Source: an uncultured Bacilli bacterium (GTDB lineage Bacteria; Bacillota_I; Bacilli_A; RF39; UBA660). Taken from it: a stretch of 20,903 nucleotides of DNA. Shown in pieces: positions 1 through 7,391 of the stretch. Position 1 is the stretch's first letter, and each line of letters begins with the position of its first letter. The stretch lies in the NCBI GenBank assembly GCA_934169415.1, contig CAKPNP010000022.1, positions 1 through 20,903 on the forward strand. The letters run 5' to 3'. The notes below the pieces were generated by a model, which was not told where the DNA came from, did no database searches, and was given only the letters and a program-made list of their open reading frames with translations. Position numbers and translations under genes: made by a program.

Positions 1-39
1 CTTGTAAACTTTACTTGTTTCCCTCGGTACGTGTCTTTA

Positions 40-68
40 ATATTACTCCCTTTTCTTCTCTTAGTCAA
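40..68 (-). promoter_or_regulatory. Candidate sigma-A promoter reading off the left edge
   Basis: On the minus strand TTGACT (63-68) and TAATAT (40-45) are separated by 17 bases, a near-consensus sigma-A arrangement. It would start transcription around position 33 towards a gene outside the window. The rest of 1-113 holds no open frame that I can support. Confidence 0.4.
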
Positions 69-113
69 GTACTTTTTTACATTTTTTACTACATTTTTAT
101 TATATTCTTCCTT

Positions 114-668
114 TTATAAAAAATTACTATTTTTTTCATCGTTTAACAATTCAAAATATAAATTACAATATTCTTTATTTTTTTTATCATTAAATACTAT
201 GGAATGATGTTTATATATATCAATTAACTGTTGTAATGATTTATTTATTACTATATCGAGTTCATTAGAATATCCCATTATTTTCTTATGATATTCATAT
301 TCTAGTCTATCTAATATTTTATATTCTCCAGTTGGAAATATTCTAAGATCTAAATCATAATCGATATACTTTATACAATTTTCCTCTATTATAAATGGAG
401 TTGCAATATTACAATAATAATATACTCCGTCTTTTTTCATTTGAGATATAATATTAAACCATTCATTTTTAAAAAAGTACATAACAGCAGGTTCTTTAGT
501 TTTCCAAAATGTTCCCTGTGCTTCAGTTACCTTAGTCCTATTGTTCCCAAACACTATATAATCTTTTTTTATATCTAATACAACAGCCTCGTCCCAAGCT
601 CTATGGATTTTGCCATTATGTTTATAACATTGTATTTCAAATCTGTCTCCTATACATATTTTTTTCAT
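114..668 (-). CDS. DUF402 nucleoside tri-/diphosphatase-like protein
   Basis: The 184-residue protein matches the DUF402 fold of the S. aureus Ntdp / B. subtilis YgaC type, which hydrolyses nucleoside tri- and diphosphates with a divalent metal. Visible family features are a KxxEPAVMYF strand (about 58-66), a W..I.......YYYCNIATPF segment (about 70-92) and the acidic, aromatic run YIDYDLDLR (about 101-109) followed by a tyrosine/arginine-rich helix. The length fits the family. The ATG is preceded by AGAGGTAAT. It has its own extended -10 promoter and appears monocistronic. No clear hairpin terminator follows it. The family call is from pattern recognition and the substrate is inferred. Confidence 0.82.
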   Translation of the reverse strand: MKKICIGDRFEIQCYKHNGKIHRAWDEAVVLDIKKDYIVFGNNRTKVTEAQGTFWKTKEPAVMYFFKNEWFNIISQMKKDGVYYYCNIATPFIIEENCIKYIDYDLDLRIFPTGEYKILDRLEYEYHKKIMGYSNELDIVINKSLQQLIDIYKHHSIVFNDKKNKEYCNLYFELLNDEKNSNFL

Positions 669-689
669 TTATTACCTCTTTCTAGTACC

Positions 690-717
690 ATTATACCAAA
701 ATAGAACACATTCGCAA
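690..717 (-). promoter_or_regulatory. Extended -10 promoter of the DUF402 gene
   Basis: TGG-TATAAT (-10 at 690-695) with a weak -35 TTGCGA at 712-717 and a 16-base spacer. It lies about 20 bases upstream of the ATG. Confidence 0.65.
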
Positions 718-729
718 TATAATTTTATA

Positions 730-758
730 AAGAAAAAGAAAAGAATTACTTCTTTTCT
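730..758 (-). terminator. Intrinsic terminator overlapping the protease stop codon
   Basis: A 9-bp perfect stem AGAAAAGAA/TTCTTTTCT (750-758 with 737-745) closes a GTAA loop and is followed by a T-rich tract. The loop contains the last bases of the protease stop codon (746-748). Confidence 0.75.
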
Positions 759-2254
759 AAATATTTAATAGCCTCTTGTAATTGGTTATCATTACTTCTT
801 ACAGGCTTTGTTTTATAATCATCACTTAATGTTACTTCTAAATCTGGAGTTATACCTTGTTTATCTATCCAAGTACCTTTTGAAGTTAACCATTTTTTAG
901 TTGTAAACTTATATTGTCCTATTCCAGATACAGTTTCAAGTTGTTGAACTGTACCTTTTCCATAACTAGTTGTTCCTATAACATATGCATTTAATTGTTC
1001 TTTTAAAGCACTAGTCATAATCTCACTAGCAGAAGCACTATTACTATTTTGTAATATAACAATTTTATAAGTTTTATCTGATTTACCATTGGAATAAAAT
1101 TTTACAGTTTCACTTTTATCTTCTGTTTGATAAATAACATGTGAGCTATCCATAAATAAACCTAACATATCTTTTACTGTACTTAAATGTCCACCTGTAT
1201 TATCTCTTAAGTCAATTATTAAACTTGTCATATTTTGATTTTCTAAAGACTCTATAGCATTTTTAAATTGACTATAGGTATTGTTTGCAAATATAGAAAC
1301 ATAAATATATCCTATGTTATTTTCTAACATTTCATATTCTACAGAATCTAATACTATTTTTTCTTTTTTTAGTTCAAAATTCATTTCTTTATTATTTCTT
1401 AAAATTGTAAATTTAATATTATCACTTTTTGCAATCAATGAGACCAATTCAGTCGTTGTTTTACCACTTAAGTCAGTTTCATTTATTTTTGTAATAATGT
1501 CATTTACTTTTAACCCAGCCTTAGAAGCAGGAGTATTATCATATACATTATATATAATAATATTCCCATTAGTAGCATTTATAATTTCAATACCAAGTCC
1601 TTCATATTCTCCTTCTAATGTTATATTAAAATTATTAGAAGAATCATCTATCATGTCTGTGTAATCATCTAAAGTAGATAGCATTCCTTTTATAGCACCT
1701 TTAATTAAACTATTTTTGTCAATATTTCCAAAATAATTTTCTATTATATTGTTATATTGTTCAATAAAAGTTTGTAAATCTTTAGTTGCAATTTCATAAT
1801 CAACATTTTTCTTACTATCTTTGCTTCCAATGAAATACCCTATAAGTGAAAATACTAAAGCAACAGCTACTAATACAATTATTTTTTCAAATAAACTAAT
1901 TATATTTTCTTTATTAATCTGTTTTTCTATTTCTTTTTCCAAATTTTCTTTAATTACATTTTCTTCTACTTTAGGAGCAATAACTTCATTTGTAGTTTCT
2001 TTTACATCCTGTTTCAATAAATTATTTTTGTTTTCTAATGAAGTATTTTCTTTAATTTTTTCTACCTTAGGTGAACTAGTTTTAGAATTTGTCTTCATTT
2101 TAGTAGTAGAGTTTTTACTTTTATTAGTTGTTTTAGTAGTTGCCTTACTATCATTTACTTTAGAAGTAATTTTTTTAGTATTTGTTTTAGTGCCATTTTT
2201 TGATGAGGACTTTTTCTTAGTATTATTTATTTTTTTATTTTCTTCATTATTCAT
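746..2254 (-). CDS. S41 C-terminal processing peptidase (CtpA/CtpB type)
   Basis: A membrane-anchored serine protease of 502 residues. Residues 1-115 are a low-complexity Lys/Thr/Ser/Asn tail, cytoplasmic by the positive-inside rule. Residues 119-143 form one transmembrane helix. A PDZ domain follows (about 205-295, GEYEGLGIEI), then the S41 domain with IIDLRDNTGG (346-354). The Ser/Lys/Gln triad is S408 in SASAS, K433 in YGKGTVQ and Q437; the 25- and 4-residue spacings equal those of B. subtilis CtpB S309/K334/Q338. CtpB cleaves proteins outside the membrane, including during sporulation; the substrate here is unknown. The long charged N-terminal tail is unusual for the family. The start is supported by AAGGATGG upstream. 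Confidence 0.93.
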   Translation of the reverse strand: MNNEENKKINNTKKKSSSKNGTKTNTKKITSKVNDSKATTKTTNKSKNSTTKMKTNSKTSSPKVEKIKENTSLENKNNLLKQDVKETTNEVIAPKVEENVIKENLEKEIEKQINKENIISLFEKIIVLVAVALVFSLIGYFIGSKDSKKNVDYEIATKDLQTFIEQYNNIIENYFGNIDKNSLIKGAIKGMLSTLDDYTDMIDDSSNNFNITLEGEYEGLGIEIINATNGNIIIYNVYDNTPASKAGLKVNDIITKINETDLSGKTTTELVSLIAKSDNIKFTILRNNKEMNFELKKEKIVLDSVEYEMLENNIGYIYVSIFANNTYSQFKNAIESLENQNMTSLIIDLRDNTGGHLSTVKDMLGLFMDSSHVIYQTEDKSETVKFYSNGKSDKTYKIVILQNSNSASASEIMTSALKEQLNAYVIGTTSYGKGTVQQLETVSGIGQYKFTTKKWLTSKGTWIDKQGITPDLEVTLSDDYKTKPVRSNDNQLQEAIKYLEKK

Positions 2255-2276
2255 ATTTATACCATCCTTACTAATT

Positions 2277-2285
2277 AATATATCA
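2277..2285 (-). promoter_or_regulatory. Extended -10 element of the S41 peptidase gene
   Basis: TGA-TATATT on the minus strand (-10 at 2277-2282), 22 bases upstream of the ATG. No good -35 is visible. Confidence 0.45.
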
Positions 2286-2347
2286 TAAAACTATACATTA
2301 TTCCACCTGATGAATAAAATTTCACAAAAAAATCATAATAAAAGTGT

Positions 2348-2375
2348 AAATAAAAACTTATAAAATATATAAGTT
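2348..2375 (-). terminator. Terminator of tRNA-Glu
   Basis: An 8-bp stem AACTTATA/TATAAGTT (2368-2375 with 2355-2362), a 5-base loop, then TTTATTT, beginning 11 bases after the tRNA 3' end. Confidence 0.7.
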
Positions 2376-2385
2376 GTAAACAATT

Positions 2386-2462
2386 TGGTGATCTGTACGG
2401 GATTCGAACCCGTGAATGTTGCCTTGAGAGGGCAATGTGTTAAGCCACTTCACCAACAGACC
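2386..2462 (-). tRNA. tRNA-Glu (CTC)
   Basis: A full cloverleaf of 77 bases with CCA encoded. The acceptor is GGTCTGT/ACAGATC, the anticodon arm TTGCC-CTCTCAA-GGCAA, the T arm ACGGG-TTCGAAT-CCCGT, and the discriminator base A. The anticodon CTC reads GAG. The body resembles Bacillus tRNA-Glu(UUC). It has its own promoter and terminator. Confidence 0.92.
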
Positions 2463-2473
2463 AGTACAAATAC

Positions 2474-2503
2474 ATTATATCATACTTTTTTTAATTTAAA
2501 CAA
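2474..2503 (-). promoter_or_regulatory. Promoter of tRNA-Glu
   Basis: TGA-TATAAT (-10 at 2474-2479) with TTGTTT (2498-2503) at an 18-base spacing. It overlaps the terminator of the upstream gene, so the two units are packed without free sequence. Confidence 0.65.
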
Positions 2504-2530
2504 AAAACAGATTAATCTTTATCTGTTTTT
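2503..2530 (-). terminator. Terminator overlapping the stop of the 171-aa gene
   Basis: A 10-bp perfect stem AAAAACAGAT/ATCTGTTTTT (2521-2530 with 2503-2512) whose T-rich descending arm forms the U tract. The stop codon (2512-2514) spans the loop/stem junction. Confidence 0.7.
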
Positions 2531-3027
2531 GTAATTTCTTGCAATATTTCAGTAATTTTATCCTTACCTTCATATGTTTTTATGATTTTTCCTTTTTGTA
2601 TTAATAAAAGCGTTGTTTCTTTGAATCTAACTTTTAGTGCATCAGTTGTATTAAATTTAGATTCAGTAGATATTGCTTTTTCATTAAATGGATTATTTAA
2701 ATCAACATAATATACTCTTTTAGCATCTTTAACACTTTTATAATTTGATAAATATGCTTCATATGCCTTAGTATTTAAATCATTAGACATCTTTGCAAGA
2801 ACATAGTATGAATCATTTTCTTTAGATAAAATATCTCCTACTAATATATAATCATACTGAATAGTAGCAGGTGTTTTAGTATCACTTTCTTTTTTGTCAT
2901 CCTTATTTATAAAAACTGTAATTAAATAGAAAACTAAAGATACTAAGCAAACTATTGCTACAAGTTTAAATAGTTTAAGCATTTCGTTTTCATTACCTAT
3001 GTTTGAAGTTTTAATTTTTTTTGCCAT
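2512..3027 (-). CDS. Single-pass membrane protein, possibly a cysteine-less thioredoxin fold
   Basis: 171 residues. The N-terminus is basic, residues 18-41 form one hydrophobic helix, and the rest should lie outside the membrane. The outer part alternates strands and helices (YYVLAKMSND near 77-86, VYYVDLNNPFN near 105-115, LLLIQKGKIIKTYEG near 141-155). This resembles the thioredoxin-like order of bacteriocin-accessory or peroxiredoxin-like proteins. No CxxC is present and the only cysteine lies in the membrane helix, so a redox role is unlikely if the fold is right. It has its own promoter and terminator. I do not recognise a named family with confidence. Confidence 0.75.
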   Translation of the reverse strand: MAKKIKTSNIGNENEMLKLFKLVAIVCLVSLVFYLITVFINKDDKKESDTKTPATIQYDYILVGDILSKENDSYYVLAKMSNDLNTKAYEAYLSNYKSVKDAKRVYYVDLNNPFNEKAISTESKFNTTDALKVRFKETTLLLIQKGKIIKTYEGKDKITEILQEITKTDKD

Positions 3028-3042
3028 ATTATCACCACGTTC

Positions 3043-3051
3043 ATTATACCA
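3043..3051 (-). promoter_or_regulatory. Extended -10 promoter of the 171-aa membrane protein
   Basis: TGG-TATAAT (-10 at 3043-3048), 15 bases upstream of the ATG. No consensus -35 is visible. Confidence 0.6.
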
Positions 3052-3057
3052 TATTAT

Positions 3058-3091
3058 TTATAAAAAGTGAAACATTTTATAAAGTTTCACT
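3058..3091 (-). terminator. Terminator of the lipoprotein gene
   Basis: An 8-bp stem AGTGAAAC/GTTTCACT (3084-3091 with 3066-3073), a 10-base loop, followed by TTTTTAT, 6 bases after the stop codon. Confidence 0.8.
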
Positions 3092-3097
3092 AATATT

Positions 3098-4081
3098 TTA
3101 TTTCATAGATGCAACTGACATTGAATTGGCAATATTTATTAATTCTTCTTGAGATAGTATATCAGATACTACATAAAATTCTACACCATTACTTACCCAA
3201 TTTATTGATGAATCGCTTAAAGCACCTACTGAGTCTGTAATAATATATGGTTCACCATACATAGGAATTGTTAAAATGTTTTCAGACGGTGAAACAGTTT
3301 CTTGTACTATCATAAAAGGATTATCACCACTAAATGTTAAAATTACACGTTCACCTGTTTCAGTAGATACTCTTTCTTGACCTGATAAAGTTGTACCAGT
3401 AGGCATATACATAGGATATATTATACTATCCAAGCTAGAAGTTGATTCCTCCAATTTAGAAGCCATATTTGAATTTAATGAAAAATAAGTTGAATCAAAA
3501 GTAGCTTTATAGTCAATTGAATTAATTTTCATTTTCATTTTTAATTCATCTTTATCATTATATATCGCCACTTCTTTTACGTTTAAATCTTTATCTAGTA
3601 TTACAGTTTGTTTTTTCATATCACTATTTGAAGAATAATTAACACCGGTTAAAAATTTGTATCCATCGCTAGTTACCTCAAATGTTACGCCCTCACCTTT
3701 CATATCTTTTAAAATTGTTTGTAATATATAACTTTGTGAATTGTTGTATGGCCATTCACTTTGAAATTTAAAGCTTTTATTTAAACTAGGAGTTAAAACA
3801 TAAACCCCATCAGAATTTCTTAAGATTAATTGTTCATGATTATTTACCTTATTTTTTAAACTTACTCTAAAATTATTATCTTTCGAATATGCTACCTCTA
3901 CATTATATAAATAACTATCATCGTTATTAATAATTTCAAGATCACCATCTAAGTAATAGGAATCCAATTTTTCAATTTTCTTAGAAAATTCACTTAATAC
4001 ATCTTTAGAACCATTTTTGCCACAGCCACACATGACAAAGCAAAATATAAACGAAAATACTAACAATAGATATTTTCTCAT
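3098..4081 (-). CDS. LolA/MucB-like lipoprotein with a DUF4367-like C-terminus
   Basis: 327 residues beginning with a type II signal peptide: basic start, hydrophobic core, lipobox M-C-G-C with the lipidated cysteine at position 20. Residues about 30-210 read as an antiparallel beta sheet of the LolA/RseB(MucB)/GerS kind (YYLDGDLEI, FRVSLKNKV, DLNVKEVAIYNDKDELKMKM). Residues about 220-327 resemble DUF4367, often found on sigma-regulating or sporulation envelope proteins (MYMPTGT, NWVSNGVEFYVVSD, and the closing helix EELINIANSM). In Firmicutes such proteins sense or stabilise envelope and germination factors; the role here is inferred. SD GGGAGTGATG precedes the ATG. Confidence 0.78.
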   Translation of the reverse strand: MRKYLLLVFSFIFCFVMCGCGKNGSKDVLSEFSKKIEKLDSYYLDGDLEIINNDDSYLYNVEVAYSKDNNFRVSLKNKVNNHEQLILRNSDGVYVLTPSLNKSFKFQSEWPYNNSQSYILQTILKDMKGEGVTFEVTSDGYKFLTGVNYSSNSDMKKQTVILDKDLNVKEVAIYNDKDELKMKMKINSIDYKATFDSTYFSLNSNMASKLEESTSSLDSIIYPMYMPTGTTLSGQERVSTETGERVILTFSGDNPFMIVQETVSPSENILTIPMYGEPYIITDSVGALSDSSINWVSNGVEFYVVSDILSQEELINIANSMSVASMK

Positions 4082-4102
4082 ATCATCACTCCCTGATTAA
4101 TT

Positions 4103-4111
4103 ATATTAGCA
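4103..4111 (-). promoter_or_regulatory. Extended -10 element of the lipoprotein gene
   Basis: TGC-TAATAT on the minus strand (-10 at 4103-4108), 21 bases upstream of the ATG; an overlapping TATAAT sits at 4100-4105. The -35 is poor. Confidence 0.5.
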
Positions 4112-4181
4112 CATATTAAAAAAATGAATAATTTATTAAAAAATGTCAAAAATAATTAGTGATAAGAAAGGAAGGATAGTT

Positions 4182-4376
4182 TTGGAAACATTACAAAAAG
4201 TTTGCTTAGTAATTACTATAATAGGTGCTATAGTATGGGGACTTATTGGAATTTTTGACTTCAATTTAGTTACATTTATTTTTGGAAATACTTTTTTTCC
4301 AAGAGTTATATATACTATAGTTGGTATTACTGGATTAGTTAATATAGGAATATTATTTAATCATATAAGTGAATAA
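4182..4376 (+). CDS. DUF378 (YuzA-like) small membrane protein
   Basis: I place the start at TTG 4182, giving 64 residues. AGGAAGG (4169-4175) sits 6 bases before it, while the ATG at 4143 has no Shine-Dalgarno and would add 13 charged residues the family lacks. Two transmembrane helices (about 8-26 and 38-58 of the short form) flank the family signature IGAIVWGLIGIFDFNLVTF, followed by a conserved hydrophobic helix YTIVGITGLVNIG. The function of DUF378 is unknown. It is one of only two intact plus-strand genes and converges on cdaR through a shared terminator. Confidence 0.85.
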   Translation: METLQKVCLVITIIGAIVWGLIGIFDFNLVTFIFGNTFFPRVIYTIVGITGLVNIGILFNHISE

Positions 4377-4404
4377 AAAACCATCAATCGATGGTTTTAT
4401 TTTT
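4374..4404. terminator. Bidirectional terminator between DUF378 and cdaR
   Basis: A 9-bp stem AAAACCATC/GATGGTTTT (4377-4385 with 4390-4398) and a 4-base loop have a T tract on both strands. It serves the plus-strand DUF378 gene and the minus-strand cdaR, whose stop codon (4397-4399) lies in the stem. Confidence 0.85.
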
Positions 4405-5743
4405 TATATATTTTTACTTTCATTTTTAAGACTGAAGACATATATTCTACTTTCGGATCATCGCCAGTTACTATAATATCAACTTCATGTGTACCAACAC
4501 CTAATCCTGATAAATCAACATATGCATTTATATCGCTACTAGTTATTTCTTTCACAACATCTGTAACGCCTTTTAATTTTACAGTAATTGTATCTATATC
4601 AACTGGTGTAACACCATATCCACTTCCTAAATTAATATGAGATATACCAACATTTTCTATATTTACATTGCTTATATCATTACTTAAATTTACATCTATT
4701 GTAACGCTATTCATGCTCATGTATTTAACACCCGTTGGTTTTTCTAATTCAACTTTAAACTGTGTACTTTTTGTCAAACCTTCTACATCAATATTTACAG
4801 GAATATATTCAATTGTTGATAATATATCACTAGGACCATATATAGTTATATTACTATTAGAAGCATTATTAATTAGGAAATTACTAATTCCCATATTATA
4901 TATTACTTTTCCTGTAGTTTGTATTTTAATAGGAACCTCTTTACTTGGCGAACTTATTAGCATGTCTACATTTACCTTAGAAGGTGAAATTTCGACATCA
5001 ACAACATTACCTTCCTCATCATAAGCTCTTAATGTTGATGAAACAGTTATTTTTTTGCCCAATTCAAATTTTGGTAATGACTTAACATCAACTAAAGCTT
5101 TTACTGTTGCTACCTTTTCAACTTTATAACTAGCGCCTTTAATAACAGCTTGTGAAGTATCAGTATTAACAGAATCAATTATATATTTTTGATCAAGTGA
5201 ATCTTGATTTAATATATCAACAGATAAGGTTTTAGTATCAGTTACTTTTTCATAAATTATTACTGTTGCTACACTTGGATTAACACTATATTTTATAGAA
5301 CTATTTGCTTGTTCTGATTTTATGTCAACCTTATGTGTGCCTGGTTTTAATCCCCATAAATCTATCGTAACAGCACTTGTTGGCGATTGTTTTGCTATAT
5401 ATAAATCAGCTTTAGATCCTATTAAAGTTATATCAACAGTTTCTGGTACACCTTCAACAACATAATTATCTTCATCATATAAAACATTTATAGTCTTCGC
5501 CGTTAATACTTCTGCTGAACTTTCTGAATATGTAACTATTTTTTGATCAATAACTACGAAAATTAAAATTGCCATAGCTAATGATATAAATAATAAAGTA
5601 TTATTTTTAGATAAAAAATTTTCAAAAATCTTACCATTTTTATCAAATTTATTACTAATTTTATATATTAATTTACTAATTGGAATAACTATTATCTTAT
5701 TAAAAAATTCAGATATAGATTTAAATATATTAATTATTTTCAT
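4397..5743 (-). CDS. cdaR: YbbR-domain regulator of c-di-AMP synthase
   Basis: 448 residues. An amphipathic N-terminus is followed by one membrane helix (about 48-66) and an extracellular region of repeated YbbR domains. Recurrent signatures are VDITLIGSKADLYIAK, the motif GLKPGTHKVDI (about 122-132) and its counterpart GLGVGTHEVDI near the C-terminus. CdaR binds CdaA at the membrane and modulates its diadenylate cyclase activity. The start overlaps the end of cdaA by 14 bases, with AAAAGGAGG inside the cdaA coding sequence, so translation is coupled. The usual third gene glmM does not follow; the operon ends at the bidirectional terminator. Confidence 0.92.
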   Translation of the reverse strand: MKIINIFKSISEFFNKIIVIPISKLIYKISNKFDKNGKIFENFLSKNNTLLFISLAMAILIFVVIDQKIVTYSESSAEVLTAKTINVLYDEDNYVVEGVPETVDITLIGSKADLYIAKQSPTSAVTIDLWGLKPGTHKVDIKSEQANSSIKYSVNPSVATVIIYEKVTDTKTLSVDILNQDSLDQKYIIDSVNTDTSQAVIKGASYKVEKVATVKALVDVKSLPKFELGKKITVSSTLRAYDEEGNVVDVEISPSKVNVDMLISSPSKEVPIKIQTTGKVIYNMGISNFLINNASNSNITIYGPSDILSTIEYIPVNIDVEGLTKSTQFKVELEKPTGVKYMSMNSVTIDVNLSNDISNVNIENVGISHINLGSGYGVTPVDIDTITVKLKGVTDVVKEITSSDINAYVDLSGLGVGTHEVDIIVTGDDPKVEYMSSVLKMKVKIYKK

Positions 5744-6539
5744 CGCTATCCTCCTTTTCTGTAAATATATCCCTTTTTGGTCTTAATTCTTCTAATAAAC
5801 GTAATTTAATCTCATCAATAGATAAGTTATAATATAACTCTCCATCTATAGCAAGAGATAATCTTCCTGTTTCTTCAGAAGCAATTATAGAAATACAATC
5901 ACTTATCTCACTTATACCAAGTGCAGCCCTATGTCTAGTACCTAATCTTTTACTTATTTTCAAGCTATCACTAGTTGGAAATACAGCACCAGCACTCGTA
6001 ATTTTATCCCCTTGAATTATAAGACCACCATCATGTAATGGATTATTTGGAAAAAATATTGATATTAATAAATCAGTAGATATATCTGCATATATTTTTT
6101 TTGACTTTTCTATATAATCATTTAAACTATTATCTCTTTCAATTACAATTAATGCTCCTATTGCTTGTTTACTAAAATAAGTTAACGCATTAGCAATTTC
6201 ATATACCATTTTTTCTCTTTCATCTACTGTCAAAACTTTATGTCTACCAAGTAATTGACTTCTTCCAAGCTGTTCTAATACGCTTCTTATTTCAGGTTGA
6301 AAAATAACGATTATTGCAAGTGGTCCCCATTGTATTACATAATCAAGTAAGAAATCGATAGTTACAAGTCCTAAAAATTGACTAATTAATTTTAATATTA
6401 CTATTATAAGAATTCCTTTAAACAGTAACACCATCTTAACATTTTTTCTTAAACTTTTAAGTATAAAATATAAAACAAGCCAAACTATTAAAACATCTAA
6501 TAATTTTTTTACTAACTCTACTATACCATAAAATGTCAT
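5730..6539 (-). CDS. cdaA: Membrane diadenylate cyclase CdaA
   Basis: 269 residues; makes c-di-AMP from two ATP. Three N-terminal membrane helices (about 10-28, 38-57, 62-80) precede the DAC domain (about 85-250). The catalytic motif region NNPLHDGGLI has D170 and G171, and the ATP-binding TRHRAALGISE contains the RHR motif at 202-204. Most CdaA proteins have D-G-A here; this one has D-G-G, a mild change not expected to abolish activity. TAAGGAGG precedes the ATG. It lies 32 bases after the repeat-protein gene and overlaps cdaR, so the three form an operon. Confidence 0.95.
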   Translation of the reverse strand: MTFYGIVELVKKLLDVLIVWLVLYFILKSLRKNVKMVLLFKGILIIVILKLISQFLGLVTIDFLLDYVIQWGPLAIIVIFQPEIRSVLEQLGRSQLLGRHKVLTVDEREKMVYEIANALTYFSKQAIGALIVIERDNSLNDYIEKSKKIYADISTDLLISIFFPNNPLHDGGLIIQGDKITSAGAVFPTSDSLKISKRLGTRHRAALGISEISDCISIIASEETGRLSLAIDGELYYNLSIDEIKLRLLEELRPKRDIFTEKEDSDENN

Positions 6540-6558
6540 TTAATACCTCCTTAATAGA

Positions 6559-6582
6559 AAAAGTGGCACAATTATGCCCCTA
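6559..6582 (-). terminator. Possible weak attenuator between the repeat gene and cdaA
   Basis: GGCA-TAATTG-TGCC followed by ACTTTTTC lies right after the repeat-gene stop codon. The stem is only 4 bp, so it is a partial terminator at best and may set the ratio of the two products. Confidence 0.25.
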
Positions 6583-7318
6583 TAAGATTTGCTATCGTAG
6601 GTAAAAGAAGAATAAATACTAGCATAATTCCAAGAATTATACCAAGTAACATATAAGTTTTTTTATTACCTGACATATTACTTTCTTGGTTTACCTCTTG
6701 TTGTTCTACTTCAAATGGACTATATTGTGTAGTATGTGATAATGCTTCTTCCATAGCATCTTCTTTATTTAAACTAGATACCATATTGGTAGTGTCTGTT
6801 TGAGTATTACTCTGCATAGTATTTTCTACATAGCTTGGTTGTGATACTGTTTGTGCTTGTATGTAGCTTGGTTGTGATACTGTTTGTGCTTGCGTGTAGC
6901 TTGGTTGTGCCATCGTTTGCGCTTGCGTGTAGTTTGGTTGTGCCATCGTTTGCGCTTGTGTGTAGCTTGGTTGTGCTACTGTTTGCGCTTGCGTGTAGCT
7001 TGGTTGTGCTACTGTTTGTGCTTGTGAGTAGTTTGGTTGTGCCATCGTTTGCGCTTGCGTGTAGTTTGGTTGTGCCATCGTTTGCGCTTGTGTGTAGCTT
7101 GGTTGTGCTACTGTTTGCGCTTGCGTGTAGCTTGGTTGTGCTACTGTTTGTGCTTGTGAGTAGTTTGGTTGTGCTACTGTTTGCGCTTGTGCATAGTTTG
7201 GTTGTGCCATCGTTTGTGCTTGTGTGTAGTTTGGTTGATTATTACCTTGACTCATATTTTGTGTCATATAATCATTTATATTAAAATTGGAATTATTGTT
7301 TGTATTATCTTGATTCAT
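6572..7318 (-). CDS. Low-complexity 11-residue repeat protein with a C-terminal membrane anchor
   Basis: 248 residues in three parts. Residues 1-26 are Asn/Gln-rich. Residues 27 to about 158 are twelve tandem copies of an 11-residue unit [NS]Y[TSA]QAQT[MV]AQP. A linker follows, then one C-terminal hydrophobic helix (about 222-246). With no signal peptide and a hydrophobic tail, the repeats should stay in the cytoplasm unless the tail acts otherwise. The 33-bp DNA unit is itself arranged as an exact 132-bp tandem duplication. It is the first gene of the cdaA-cdaR operon, so a link to c-di-AMP or envelope control is possible but unproven. I know no family for it. SD TGGAGG precedes the ATG. Confidence 0.85.
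   Translation of the reverse strand: MNQDNTNNNSNFNINDYMTQNMSQGNNQPNYTQAQTMAQPNYAQAQTVAQPNYSQAQTVAQPSYTQAQTVAQPSYTQAQTMAQPNYTQAQTMAQPNYSQAQTVAQPSYTQAQTVAQPSYTQAQTMAQPNYTQAQTMAQPSYTQAQTVSQPSYIQAQTVSQPSYVENTMQSNTQTDTTNMVSSLNKEDAMEEALSHTTQYSPFEVEQQEVNQESNMSGNKKTYMLLGIILGIMLVFILLLPTIANLIGA
6835..7247. repeat. 33-bp tandem repeat array with a 132-bp higher-order unit
   Basis: About twelve 33-bp units encode the QAQT repeats. Positions 6901-7042 are identical to 7033-7174, a direct repeat of period 132 (four units), pointing to recent unequal exchange or slippage. Copy number is likely to vary between strains. Confidence 0.9.
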
Positions 7319-7342
7319 ACGTTACCTCCATTACTATAAGTC

Positions 7343-7351
7343 ATTATATCA
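7343..7351 (-). promoter_or_regulatory. Extended -10 promoter of the repeat-cdaA-cdaR operon
   Basis: TGA-TATAAT (-10 at 7343-7348), 24 bases upstream of the repeat-gene ATG. The region further upstream is an A/T-tract and has no clear -35. Confidence 0.6.
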
Positions 7352-7382
7352 AATTTTTTAAAAAAAGAAAAGATACATTTGC

Positions 7383-7391
7383 TGTGGATAA
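7383..7391 (-). promoter_or_regulatory. Perfect DnaA-box sequence
   Basis: TTATCCACA on the minus strand matches the consensus DnaA box exactly and abuts the ligA stop codon, upstream of the repeat-cdaA-cdaR promoter. It is single, so it is not an origin; regulation by DnaA or chance are both possible. Confidence 0.4.

Noticed and set aside
1..113. Possible T-box leader reading leftwards
   Set aside because: AG-rich and stem-forming pieces (AAGGGAGTAATATTAAAG, CGAGGGAAAC) recall stem I, but no specifier loop or antiterminator is in view and a promoter explains part of the sequence.
1821..2288. Plus-strand open frame opposite the S41 peptidase
   Set aside because: Antisense to the Lys/Thr-rich tail, producing a Leu/Val/Phe-rich artefact with no RBS.
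4143..4181. ATG 4143 as the start of the DUF378 protein
   Set aside because: No Shine-Dalgarno before it; the extra 13 residues are charged and atypical, while TTG 4182 has AGGAAGG at ideal spacing.
6835..7284. Long plus-strand open frame through the repeat array
   Set aside because: It is the antisense shadow of the 33-bp repeat, stays open because the unit is a multiple of three, and has no RBS or plausible protein composition.
7383..7391. Replication origin
   Set aside because: Only one DnaA box, no cluster, no dnaA/dnaN neighbours.
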